From Lucifuga dentata (Eukaryota > Chordata > Actinopteri > Ophidiiformes > Bythitidae): a DNA stretch of 64,000 nt. Position 1 is the first letter of the stretch; each line of letters begins with the position of its first letter. Below, piece after piece: positions 48,721-61,200 of this stretch. The position numbers and the translations under genes were made by a program. The notes under the pieces are model-generated. The model was not told where the DNA came from. It ran no database searches and saw nothing but the letters and a program-made list of their open reading frames with translations. The DNA lies in contig VXCM01000065.1 in assembly GCA_014773175.1 (NCBI GenBank), positions 62,001 through 126,000 on the forward strand, read 5' to 3'.

Positions 48721-50698
48721 GAGGGAAAGGAGAGAGGGGGAGGAGAGACAGAAAGGGGTAGATGGAGAGACAGAGAGGAAAAAACGGGGGGAAAAGGGTG
48801 GGAGGCTTCTTTAGCAACATAAACTCGAGTCATATAAATTGAAGATGTCATCGGTATTCGTCATGGGGGAACACCATCCAAAAGCTATGTGCTATTACTA
48901 ACCACAAGCAGGTGCAGCAGGGCACTTTGGGGTACTGGCATCATTGGGCAGCCAGTTCACTTGTGGGCATGACTCAAATTACCCAAAAAAACACCCAAAA
49001 CACACCCCATGTTTACCTCCTCCCATCATCTAATCTCTCACCTCTATAAAGCAGCTACTTATTGTGCATCCTGGTGATTGTCCTTCAAATAGCCAGCTGA
49101 AAATGTCCGCCTGCAAAGTTGGATTTGGTTGCAGATGGAAAAATATCCAGACTAGGAGAGGCTACGTGTGGAAAAATGTGAAATGATCTTTGACGTATTT
49201 TTATCCCAGATGCCAATTATGAAGAGTGAATTCAGCTGCATCTCTTGAGCTGTAAATAAGGAGTTGGAAAATCTGACAAAGGTTATGAGACAGCCAGAGA
49301 AGACTTGCATAACACTTGACACAAACATTTCTTCTCTGTCTGTATCTCCGACCAAAGGCATGGTATTGTAAGGGGAGAAAGGTGGGTTAAAGCGTAGCCA
49401 ATGGAACCCATATGTCTTTGCTATACAGTTTTCACCCTTACCGCACACATATTTCCTCGCCACATACTGCACATCTCTGAAAGTGTGTTCCTGTAGTGTG
49501 TATTCTACAATATAACTCAAAGCTAATGGTGAGACAAAGCAATTCTAAGTAAACAAATTGGAAAAGGGGGAGTTTTACTCATCTGAGAGGTGTGGGGGAA
49601 TGGGAGGGGAGTGTGGCAAGAAAACAACCAAATGTTCCGCCATTTGTTGTTGAACATCCATCACCATCAGAGCATGCCGGGAATTGACGCCTGGATTTAA
49701 TTGGTCGCAGTCTGGTCTGTTACTCTACTTAAATACCATTCTTAAAAACCATCTTGGATGCATTTCTTGTGTGTGGAAAACTTTCATACCCCAAATTCTA
49801 GGTCAAGATATCCTGTTTCCCAAGATATTTAAGATTACCATTACCCATAATGCACATTACGCTTTTTCCACCACACCATTAGTTTAACAAATATTTAAGC
49901 CTCCAAACTGTCTTTACAGAACATTTCTGTCCTTGCAGAACTGTTCAGCCTCGGCAGCCTTATTTGACTTGTCTGGCCTCTAAACGATCTTTTTCATCAA
50001 CTTGGATGGGAACGTTGGAACTTTATAGCCACTTATAACAATCTGATTTCAGTCATCTGTTGCACTGCTTCTGATTGCAGGATGGCCTACTTGGTATTTA
50101 TGAGCACATACTGTTTTATGTGTCACTTTTAAATTAGCTATTGTGAAACGTCAAACTGCTAGTAACCCTGTTTTAGTAGATTATACAACACTATTAGGAT
50201 GTTTGTGAGTCACTTACCTGTGACAGTCTCTCACACTTGAACCTGAATATGGAGATAAAGCTCAACTAAATGGAATAAGCTAGATGAACAATGGAGGCTG
50301 AAGCAGACTGGCCTGGACTGGAATCCTCTGCAATGAAAATGGAAGTTTCCTTTCCTTCCTTATACCTTTCAAACAAGGGGAAACTGCCTGGAAACACTTC
50401 CATGACGACTCAACAGTTTGCCATTTAAATATAACTTCAAGTAGACCAAATATGAATAGTGACAAGGCAGGGAATGACCATCAATCTCTTTTGCTGTAGT
50501 TTATATGTGTGCTCACCTTTTATTTAACCCTACATCTCATTCTCTCTGTCTCTATTTCTCTATTTTGTCTTTTATAAGCCTTGCTTTCAAGCAGTAGATA
50601 AGAGGAACCTTTAACTTCCATGTGTATACTGCTACAAACATTGATTGACAGATGACTTCAGAGTCAAAGTTGATGTCCCAAAGGCCAGAGATGGTTGT

Positions 50699-50840
50699 TA
50701 AAGGACCATACTAGAGATTTTGCATGTTTACTCCCAGTAAATACTATCTGCATACATGTTACGTTACTGGCAACCATTTTCCAAAACAGAAAACCATATT
50801 TTATTTTTCCTTATATTTTGCCAAATCCCCTAGTGAAATG
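50699..50840. mobile_element. MITE family 1, copy 6 (left end only)
   Basis: It begins TTAAAGGACCATACTAGAGA and keeps family sequence to about 50840. No matching right end was seen. Confidence 0.6.
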
Positions 50841-51760
50841 ATGGTTTTGCTAAACATAGGCTAGCACTCCTTAAAGTGTGTGCTGTATTTCAGTCCTGGT
50901 CCTTGAGTATCATAGTCCTAGTGTTTTTTTTGCTCCAGCGGGTAGTTAAAGGCTCAATCATACAATTTAAACAACAGTATACACCAAAATTCCAAAAACT
51001 GGATTGAAGCCTACTTTCATTTCCACTCACAGCATTGTAAATATGTAAATACAGCTGTTATATAGTCAAAAATATTATATTTTTAAAACTCCAAGGATTC
51101 CCTGGAATTTGAAAGAGTAGCTAACGCTCCTATTAACAATCTAAACCTCTGTGCGCCTTTTTTGTCTTTAAACTTATTATTTGGTCTGCTGGTCTAATAA
51201 ACCAAAAGAATGCTCAATAATATAAAACTGGGAGTTATTCTCAGACCGCTAACTCCTCACGTGTTAGTCATAGTCCTGTCATAATGATCAGTGCTATTTT
51301 GAATTTAGCCTGGTAGTAGTCAAAAATAAATGCAGTATTAACTTCCTTTACCATGCATCATAAATCATTCACTAATTAGATGACAAGAGTGCAACAACCA
51401 GCACAGTTTGGCAACTAAGACAAAGAAATAGAGAAGCCCAATTGAATTACGTACTTTTTTTTTTACACTTATTAATTTATTTAAGTAGGATTATTTAATG
51501 TATGAAATCAAAATAAGAACACAAAATAATATAAAGCTAGGACATTTGCTAAAGCCTAGTTATTTTTTCACTCAATTTCCAAGGGTCAGTGATCTGCTGT
51601 TCTTTCATTATAGTTAAGGAGCCACACCTGTGGTACATACACCTGGTGGCTCATTAAGGTTCTGTGTGTTAAAATTCTGCTTTCCTGGTGCATATTATTA
51701 TTTGTGTTGCCAAAATATCAGAATACTGGTTAATCTCTGGATAAAAAGGTAAAGAACTAA

Positions 51761-52421
51761 TGCTGCATTCGAGCTATCTCTGAAGTTGAATTTTTCTGAC
51801 TTCCTACTTGGAGGTTACTCAGAGGTTTTAACACCTAACCAGTTCAATTGGAATGGCATTTGAAGTCGGAGCTCCGACTGGGAAACTTGGACCAAAATGA
51901 TCTACCCCGACTTCAACGAGTATGACGTCACTCAACATGGCAGCGCCGTAGAAGTGAGCTTTGTGAATGGGAATGATCAGCTAACAGGCGAATAAAGTAT
52001 TTTTTTTTGCATGACATTGAAATAAAAAGGCCAAAATACATGGCAAAGTTAACTCTCTATAGTGTATAATAACTGTTTGCCATTGATATGTAAGTGTAAA
52101 TAATTTCAGAATATTTACTTCTCTGCNATAATAACTGTTTGCCATTGATATGTAAGTGTAAATAATTTCAGAATATTTACTTCTCTGCACAAATATTTAA
52201 TACCCACTGTGATTAATATCATTGTAAAACAACACAACCAAACACTCCTGTAGTCTAACTTTACTTTAGTTAAAATTTATTGCCAAGTTTATTTAATCTT
52301 ACAGTATCTATTGGCATTCAGCCATGCTTTTTTGTTTACATTTGGCTGGAATGATTTGAGGTCAGAAGTTGGAACTTCCGACTGGGAAAAATCTGACTTC
52401 CGAAATAGCTCGAATGCAGCA
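51761..52421. mobile_element. MITE family 2, copy 2
   Basis: Ends TGCTGCATTCGAGCTATCTC and its inverse AATAGCTCGAATGCAGCA, flanked on both sides by TAA. A 3-bp TAA target duplication would fit PIF/Harbinger elements. It carries the same 14-bp GTCGGAGCTCCGAC palindrome (about 51867-51880). Its length is inflated by the duplicated assembly join at 52066-52188. Confidence 0.75.
52066..52188. repeat. 61-bp perfect direct duplication split by one N
   Basis: 52066-52126 equals 52128-52188, with a single N at 52127. Confidence 0.95.
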
Positions 52422-53770
52422 TAAATGGGCAACTAGTTTGGAGATTGCTGCATGATTGAAAGTTTGGTGAAGACATTTTGAGTGTGATTCTGTTTGTGCT
52501 GTGAATACTTGGAGCATTCTGGAGTTCTTGTCAAACTGTGGATGTGGTTTGTTTATGCTGCTCTGTTCTGTTTGTTGATAATATGCTCTTGTAAAATCAG
52601 CACAGTGTCCGTGGTTACGTTGCATGTGCTCTGTACTGCAGCGCCTCCTTATTCCCGACTAACTCCAAAACACTGTCTGTATGGCACTGTGTAAATGATT
52701 GCCTTTAAGGATACTGTTTCACTCCCTTGCTAATCATTGTATTGTTTAAAAAATCAACAGTTAAAAAGGCCACTCCTCAGCTGTTCAAAATTCAGAGATA
52801 TTTTTCAAGTGTTGAGGTTGATTCACAAACTCAAGGAATTGACAACTAAAAATGGTCATTTTTAATCCTGGTTTGTTGGTTCTCATCTCCATGAGAACAG
52901 CACATTAGAGAGGTTTTAACACCCAACCAGTTCAGTGCTGCTAGTTGTATATCATTTTTTAAAATCTAACCACATAAAGACTATGATTGAGTGTCAAGGT
53001 TCTCATCTACTCCCAGTATTACAGAGGCAGCTGTTTCCTGCAAACCAGCTCAAACAAGCTGTGTACGTTACCTGTCCAGTGCGAAGAGGCAGAAAGCTGC
53101 ATTGAGTGAGTTACTGTACCAGTTAAACACCAAGATGTTTCTCAGTGCAACTGCTTTACTAAATCCAATTAAATGAATATTTTACTTACATTTTTCAGGT
53201 CATCACAGACATGACTCAAGTGGAATACTCCTCTTGCTCTGTGTCTGCTGGTTGTGTAAGTAGATAACTATTAAAGTTGAAGCCATAAAAGCTTGATAGT
53301 TGATGGTGACTATGCAAGTTTGTTTTGGAGTCTTTATGCCCCCTAGTCATCAAGAAATCTCAATAAGCAGGAAAAAAAAATTGCCAAATAGCTAGTTATT
53401 TGGTGCTGGTTAACAATCAAGGCCTTTACAAAATTATAAGAAGTCTCTCCATTTCATTCTAGATTTTACCACTGTGCTGCATACAGCAAGCTGCATAGTG
53501 TATGATATAATATGAACAACAGGCTCTTCTTATTTTAAGCACATATTTAAATTTTTAGGGGCATGAATATTACATACGTAGCTCCTGGCTTTGCATAATA
53601 AATAGTCATATAAAAATGTCTCAGATACTGGAAAAAAATACAGCTTCCCTCAGTCCAGACACAGTACACATTTGTGCCATTCATCAGCAAACTCTACAAA
53701 ATATGTATTTCTCCAAGGTTGGCATGATTTTTACTTCTGTTACTGGCGGTGATGTTTTTTTTTGTGTGTN

Positions 53771-53806
<36 letters not shown>

Positions 53807-55271
53807 CTTGAGCTATCCCAGACTTTCCTGGCGTAGAGGCTAGAAAACACTATTTCCTCTCCTTCCTGTCCTTGTTGATGTCTACCTCATGCTCTCTTAT
53901 CCTTTCCATTAGGCCAGATGGCAGACTTTGGCTTTCAACACTGTTTTCCTAATTTGTTTGTGCTCTAGCTGCAGCTTTTTACTTGTGATAATGTCATGCG
54001 ACAGACCATCTTGGAAATTAGGGTTCTTTTTATTTTTTATTCCACAAATTGTTTTTGTGCATTTTTCCTGGTCGATAACTATGGAATATGTGAATTTGAG
54101 TTTTGGCAGCAGTTTCTGGTTAAAAAAAAGTTTGAAGAACGAGGAGCAGCTAGTTGAAGTGCAGAACAAAATGTGCATTTGGTGCTCTTCATTAGTGACG
54201 TGCCAAAAATGTTAGCTTCTTTGAGAGTTGCTGTATCTTGTTAGTTTTTGCCATTGTTTTTTATGTACCTGAACTGAAGCTGCTGCAGACTGATCCTATT
54301 GTGAAGGCTGGAAAACAAACATTCTGATTTTGCTTAGTCAGCCTGCTTCCTCTCCTCAAATGTGGCGATACTGGCATCCATTGCTGTTATTGTTATCCAG
54401 TTCCCATAATTTCTTTGAGTTCTTTGTAGTAAGACGAAGTGAATAAGTTGTTCCAACAAAATATGCACAAATCATGTTTTGATTCCTGCACAGTTTTGAT
54501 GTTTAAAAGTTGGACCCGTATTTCACTCAAAACTAGCAAATAACAAAAATCAGAGCAATCCAGTCTTGGTGAATTACTGTTAAATTTCTTGTGATATTAC
54601 TTGCAGAAAGCACTGCATCAACCACTACCTCAGTATTCAGTGATTCAGTAGAAGGACTCAGATAAAACATGATGCATAAACATTTGCATCTTCTTCCTTT
54701 TCGATGCCACAGAGACACATTCAGGGATACGGAGACATAAATACTATCACGTGAGCAAACACTTTAAATGCTACTACAGCTGCGATGCACATGCTCTGAG
54801 AGGGGTACACAAATCCAAGCATATTAGCAAACAGGGATATTCTGGGATTTCTTGGCATAGACACATAGAGGCTTCTCAGACTCAGACAGCACCCAGACAG
54901 CACCTTCTGTTCCTACCATGTGGCCAAGTGGTAAGCGCTGCGCTCCAGAGAGCTGACGGCTGATTCTCTCACCTTGGCCCTCACACTCGTGCATGGCCTC
55001 GCATGTGCCACAATAGTGAAGGGAAACATGAGATCTACTTAATGCACAACAGACCTTTGCTCCTCTACATCTGTCTTCTCTCTCACATTCGCACACATAC
55101 TTTAGAAACACATTCAGGGATACAGCTTAAACTAGACCAGCTAATGTGTATTGTGGTTCATGGAAAAAGATACAGAGTAACACATTTTTATGGTTTTGGT
55201 TACAGGAGTAGACTGAGGAAGTGAGTTCCATACTGCAAATAGTTAAACAGAAATTACACCAGCTAGTTTGT

Positions 55272-55400
55272 CTGTGCACTTGACAGATGATTACTGTATT
55301 TTTTTTTTTGATTTACATTTTGTTATAATCACAGGNCTGTGCACTTGACAGATGATTACTGTATTTTTTTTTTTGATTTACATTTTGTTATAATCACAGG
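55272..55400. repeat. 64-bp perfect direct duplication split by one N
   Basis: 55272-55335 equals 55337-55400, with a single N at 55336. Confidence 0.95.
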
Positions 55401-58281
55401 CCTAAATCCATGACACATATGTGCTTCAGCAGGATCTCAGCACTCCTCCTTTTCAACATGGTGAGGGAGCTCAGGTTGCATAAGAGCTACAAACCAGGCA
55501 ATTCATCTGTACACACACACACACACGAAGTAAAAGAATCTGTGCAGACACGCTCTGTCTTACCGTAAGGGAATGGAAATATATTTACTCACAACTGATT
55601 TTTCTCAAAACTTGTCATGCTTTTCACACACAAATTGAAACCACACCACTCACATACAACATGCACCTATACACACACATTACAAAAACTGGCCACTGTC
55701 CTAAAGCAATAAGGCTAAGTGCTTAAGGTGTAGAAGATAGATTGCTGCTCAGGAGCTCAAGCTGTGCCATACATGCACATGTGTGTACGTGTGTGTGTGT
55801 TTCAGAGGGAGAAAAAAATTAGAGAACTAAAAGTGCTGTGCTCATAATGGCCACATGGGGGCAACAGATAGGAGTACATTCATTTAAGTGATCCATGGTG
55901 GGTATGAGCGCCAACGTTCCAACATTGATAAAAACCCCCACCCCTCTGAGACCTGTACCCCAGTCTGTTGGAATTAGATTTGAGCCAATCACATCTCCTG
56001 TATTTTCTTTATATTTGCTCTTTAGGTTGTCATTTGCTTTGTCATTTGATTCCCCATACTTTTCCTATTTTATCTGACCTAGAATGTGTTTAATCATTCT
56101 ATTCCCCCCCCCNCCCCCCCCCCCTCCTTACATTATTTCCCATTTTATTATTATTTCATATTTTCCTCATAACATTGATCATTTTTGGGGTTTGTATAGC
56201 AGTACTTGTAGGGCAAAGATTAGTCCAGGGTGTTCATGTCTAACCTCAGTGAATACAGACCAGAGAGCAATGAGTGTTTGAGTAGTAAAAGTCAATCAAC
56301 TATTGAATATTCCTGTATAATATTCTGTTGAGTTGCTTTGATGATGTCATTAATGAGCCACAGTGTGTATACTTCTTTTGATAAAATCATGGAACTGTAG
56401 AGTCAGAGAATTTTTGTAAGTTAGCTTTACTTTTTGACTTCGATAAATTTGATTTGCATCACTGATAGTGTCTAAGTAAGCCCCGACTAAAGTAGTGTTT
56501 GTTATACACAATAACCAGCCAATGGTGTCTGATAACATCCAGGCATTTTAGACACGGCATTTATTTTTAATTGTTATCAGCTTGGGGTTATTAAACTTAG
56601 AAAAATTAATGCCTTAACAAATGGTTAAAATCTTTGTCAAGTTTTTCTTAGTACCAGTTAATCTGGAACTTTAACATGCTGCTTAATATAAAGTTTTGTT
56701 GGCAGATTTGGCTATAGGAAAGGTGAAATGAAGCAAAATCAACAAGTGAAGCAGGACTTTCATCCAGTCTTAAGTCAGACTAAGTTAAATGTCTCCAACC
56801 ACAGCAGTATTCCACTATGTGTGTGCATGTGTGTGTGCGCGCACATGAGAGGCTATTTGATTTCTTACCTGCGTCTCACCTGTGCCTCCTCTTGACCTTG
56901 TTCTCCAGGAAGCCATCACACACCTTTACAATTATGCTGTAGTTATTGCAGTGACCTGGAGCACGACTCTTCTTGCCTAATATTAGCATTAATGCAAATT
57001 TTGGTTATTACATCCATTCAAAAACTGCTACTTTGTCCATTAGTATTTTTATTTTGTTCAGGACACCTTAGCTGGAGCTCCTGCTCCGGGGGGGAAGGGG
57101 AAGAGGAACACCTTTGTTGTTGATATATTAAGTAAGTGCTTGTGCCTTTAAGCAATGAGAGGTTTTTATACAGCATTTATATACAGCGTCTATACATAAA
57201 ACATTCACACCAACATGGGGGCTGTGAGCACATCAGTCCACATAGACCCTCCAATTTTTCTTAATTCTTAAAAAAGAAATAAAGGGAAACAATGGGTGAA
57301 ATACATACACACATTAACAGGAAATTCCAGAAAGTACCAGGTTCAAGTTGAAAGGAAAAAAGCATGCATATAAATCTTTGGGAATGACTTCTGTTTAAAA
57401 CATATTGTTTATTCTACATTTTTAGAAGCTATTTTCACCTTGCTTTACGGAACAGTATCTACTAGGAAAGGAACAGGGAGTGAAATGTGATGAAGAAAAC
57501 TGTAAGACTACTTTAAAAAAAAAAAAACACCTATAACTAAATCAACACTGAAGAAAGCACAAGAAATCATAATGTGATAGAAGTCACGGTTTTATCTCTA
57601 CTTGAATTGAGTACAAATAGAAGTTCAGAATTCTTTCAAGGAGTGCAGCATGGTAACGTTACACTCAGATTGCTATACTCATACTACACAGGTAATATCT
57701 AATACATTCTGTTATACCAGTTGTTAAAGGTATTGCAAAATACAAGTTAATCCCTCGCTGCCTGCTCTACAGGCCAGCCTTCCTGTAATTCATACACTGG
57801 CTAAGACAATTCATCAAATTGGGATTTATTAACATTTTCCACTGAGTGAAATGTCATTTTAAGTGGTTTATTGTTGAATTTTGTTTTGTCCACTGAAGGA
57901 ATTATGAGCAATATGTACAGTTTGAAACAGTTATGAAGGTGAGAACATATTTGCAATGTTACTGCTCACTTAAGTGGTTGGATATGATGACAAGTTCTAT
58001 GAATCATCTGTGTGTGAAAGCATCACCATAGTATGTTGGTATTAGCTGGAAGCTGTGGAAATGGCTAAATAATGCTGTTCTTGAAATTGTTATGTTGTAT
58101 TTGAGGTCAGTGTCCGCTATAGCTTTGAAACGAGTGCGTAGATTAACGACATCATCATTTATGGGAAGGCAGGAGTTGTGTCGGGGGTCAGTGTTGTGGG
58201 GGTTATGGTCAAACACACACTAACAAAACTTTCACACACTGATTTACAAACACACACTTCCTCTTAGAGGTGCGGGATGCT

Positions 58282-61200
58282 CTACTTCTTCCTGTAGTTG
58301 CCAAGCTGGATGGCGGAGCGGTCAAAGACGCAGCGGAAGGTGATTGGCTGGACTTCCCAGTAAGGCACAGGGTTGCTGAACAGGCTGATTCCAGAGTACA
58401 TGGCCTTCTTGGTGTTGAATCCAGGAGGACAGAAGTCTTCTGTTCCCACAGCAGCAATCTTGTTGGCATGGAGGTAGACCACCTAGTGAGAGGATTTGAA
58501 TAATGACAGCGTTTGGTCATTGAGTGGGAAGTAAATTGTACTGATGTAGTTTTTCCAAAATAAATGAGATCGAGAAGATAATAATAAATCAGTTAAAGAG
58601 TTACATAACTGCTCAAGAAAGCTAAACCTTTTTTTTTTTTTTTAAACCCTCTTTAATATTACTAAAAACAGACTTTCAAAGTGGTCCAGAAGTATCAAAG
58701 ATTATGAATTAAAGTCATATAATCACTCTGCCCTTCATTGAGGAACATAGCAAAGGAATGGGGAGGATCTTAGAAATAAGAACAAAAGGAGCAAAGTTTC
58801 ATAAACTGGACAATGTAGTGCTCATTAGATTTATTTAAAAGCTAAAAACTATATTTAGAGGCAAGCTTATTAAATACATAAGCATAACAGTAACAATAAT
58901 AAGCAAATACATAATTCATGTATAATGAAAAATCATAGACCACAGAAGACAACAAAAAGCTAAAAACAGAGAAACTTAAAATAAAACATGAAAGATGAAG
59001 CTCCTTCATTAAATCCATTTGGGGATTTATTACGTAGTTTAAAAAAATCCACTAAGCACCTCCCTTAAGCAGAGCATTCTCATACTGTTGTTCATTTTTA
59101 AATTTGTATTCTATCTTATATGTCCTGTCTGGCCTGTGAATATCTTGAGATCCTCAGGAATAGTTGGAAGATGTGGCTCGGGAGAGGACATCTGGGCTGC
59201 TTTGCAGTCTGAACCCAGTTAAGCGGTAAAAATGGATGGATGGATTTTTAAAATTTCACCTTTAGTTTTTAATTTTGTATTTCCATCACATAGTCTCAAA
59301 TGCTGTTTAAGGTAAACTATAGTGTTGTTGATTAGGAGTGAACATTCAGTCCCAACAAACTGCAGGAAATAACAAGAAAGTAAAAAGATTTCTGAGGATG
59401 AGACAGATGCAGCAGTTATTCAGACTTAGGGAGCCTAATTACCGTAAATGAACTGAAGCCAAATGAAATTTAAGGGACTGAAATCGTGTTTGTTGGGACT
59501 CCCCTGCTGCAGAAATCTGTAACCCCATAGTATGACAGACTACTAAACCTTCAATAAACAACCTAAGCGAGTCCATGTGACTTTTTGTTCACAAGTCTGG
59601 GTTCACTTGTAATTGGGCAGCGTGAACCTAAACAAACCAAACAGAAAAATTCATCAAAGTAAACTTTTCCACAATGGTTTGGATGAAAGAACGCAAACTG
59701 AGTGTGATCACACTATAAGCAAATGAGCAAAACAGATTTTATTCTCAAGCAGGGTTCACAGCTGTAAACAACTGGTTAAAACAACATTCCCCTTGTGATC
59801 CTGTTGAGCTTTTAAACCTGAAATAAAAACAGAAAGATACATGTAATTATACTCCACCTGGATGTATTTATGCTCGGGCAGGCCAGAGGGAACGTTGCTC
59901 AGGACGTTGTTGTCGAGGTGCAGCTCTCGCAGGTGGGGGACATTAGCCAGTGTGCCATTTTCCACAGAGCTGATCTCATTGTAGCTCAGACCCAGCCTAC
60001 AAGAACAATCAGCAAGAAGAAGAGCCAAAGAAATGTGCAGCTTTGTAAAGGAATAAGGACCAGACAACATAAGTATTAACTGTGATTGCAACATTAACAT
60101 TTGTGTCCTTTCCAGTCAAAATTGTTGTTAGGTAGTAGAAAAATACATGATTACATTCGGTTTGAATCAATGAGCTAAATACAGAAAGAGAAAATAAGAA
60201 TGATGGGAAGAAACTACACTTGTCACTGAGGATTTTACTATCCTGGTCTCTTACTTAACTGAGTAAATGGAAAATGAAATCCACCCTCTCGTATCCTCTC
60301 CAACATAAACTACTCCTTCTGAATCAAAGCTCTCTTTGTCTCAGTTTGGTATGCCATTTTCCCCGTCATCTGAGCACTGATCTCATAAACACACTTTATC
60401 CAAATTTTATGAGCAAACTTTGATTATCCAAAAACTACTGTTTAGGTCTTAGGGTTTTGTATAAATCCCTTTAGCGGTAATTCCCTTTTAATATATGTTC
60501 CAAACAAAGCTAAGACACTTTAATTACAAGAGCAAAACCATGAGATAACATGAAAAACTTAACGTAAGAAAAAGAGAAATGCGGCATTAGAGGAGTGGCA
60601 AACTAAGCTGAAATGCATGTTCTCATGCTCCCAAAAGATAAAACATTAAGTAAAAATGAAACTGTGAGAAAAGCAGGAATTTATAATAAATATTCTTATT
60701 ACTTAGCCAGATGCTTCAGGCCCTTGAGTCTATCAGCTGACACTTTCGTGATCTTGTTTCCATCCAGGTGGAGCTCAGACAGAGAACTAGGCAGACCTGG
60801 TAACCCAAAGGACATAAGCAGATTATGCAGATGTACAGACAACATATTCTTAGTACCATATGACATAACAATTCACAACTTTAAATTTCAGTTCAGTTTA
60901 GTTTTAGTTTGGACGTTGTGGAATATGTCTGATTTCACATTAAGAATCTATAAAATATAATCTAAATAACTTCACTTATCCTGGATGAGTTATTTCTTGT
61001 TTGATACAGTATAAAGTGCATATTGATGATCAAGGGTTGGCTTTCTCCAAGTCCATTAGAGCAAAATTAAACTGTTTCAATGTGGGCCTGAACCCAAAAC
61101 TACATTCTTGTGATGGTCAAGTGTTGTTTTCGGCAGAGCCTGCCTTGATAAGACTTGGATTAAACCAAATAATTTGTTGAAGCAGATAATTATCGCTGTA

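Larger units (their letters stand above)
48840..58281. other. Lumican-decorin intergenic region
   Basis: No exon with conserved coding content was found in about 9.4 kb. It holds MITE copy 6 (50699), a family 2 MITE (51761-52421), duplicated assembly joins at 52066-52188 and 55272-55400, a GT repeat with N (about 53764-53804), a C homopolymer with N (about 56104-56124), and the decorin 3' UTR at the right edge with minus-strand AATAAA candidates near 57824 and 57866. Confidence 0.6.

Noticed and set aside
54905..54985. A tRNA-like A-box segment (GTGGCCAAGTGGTAAGCGCT)
   Set aside because: No B box GGTTCGAATCC or acceptor-stem pairing follows. At most it is a decayed tRNA-derived SINE.
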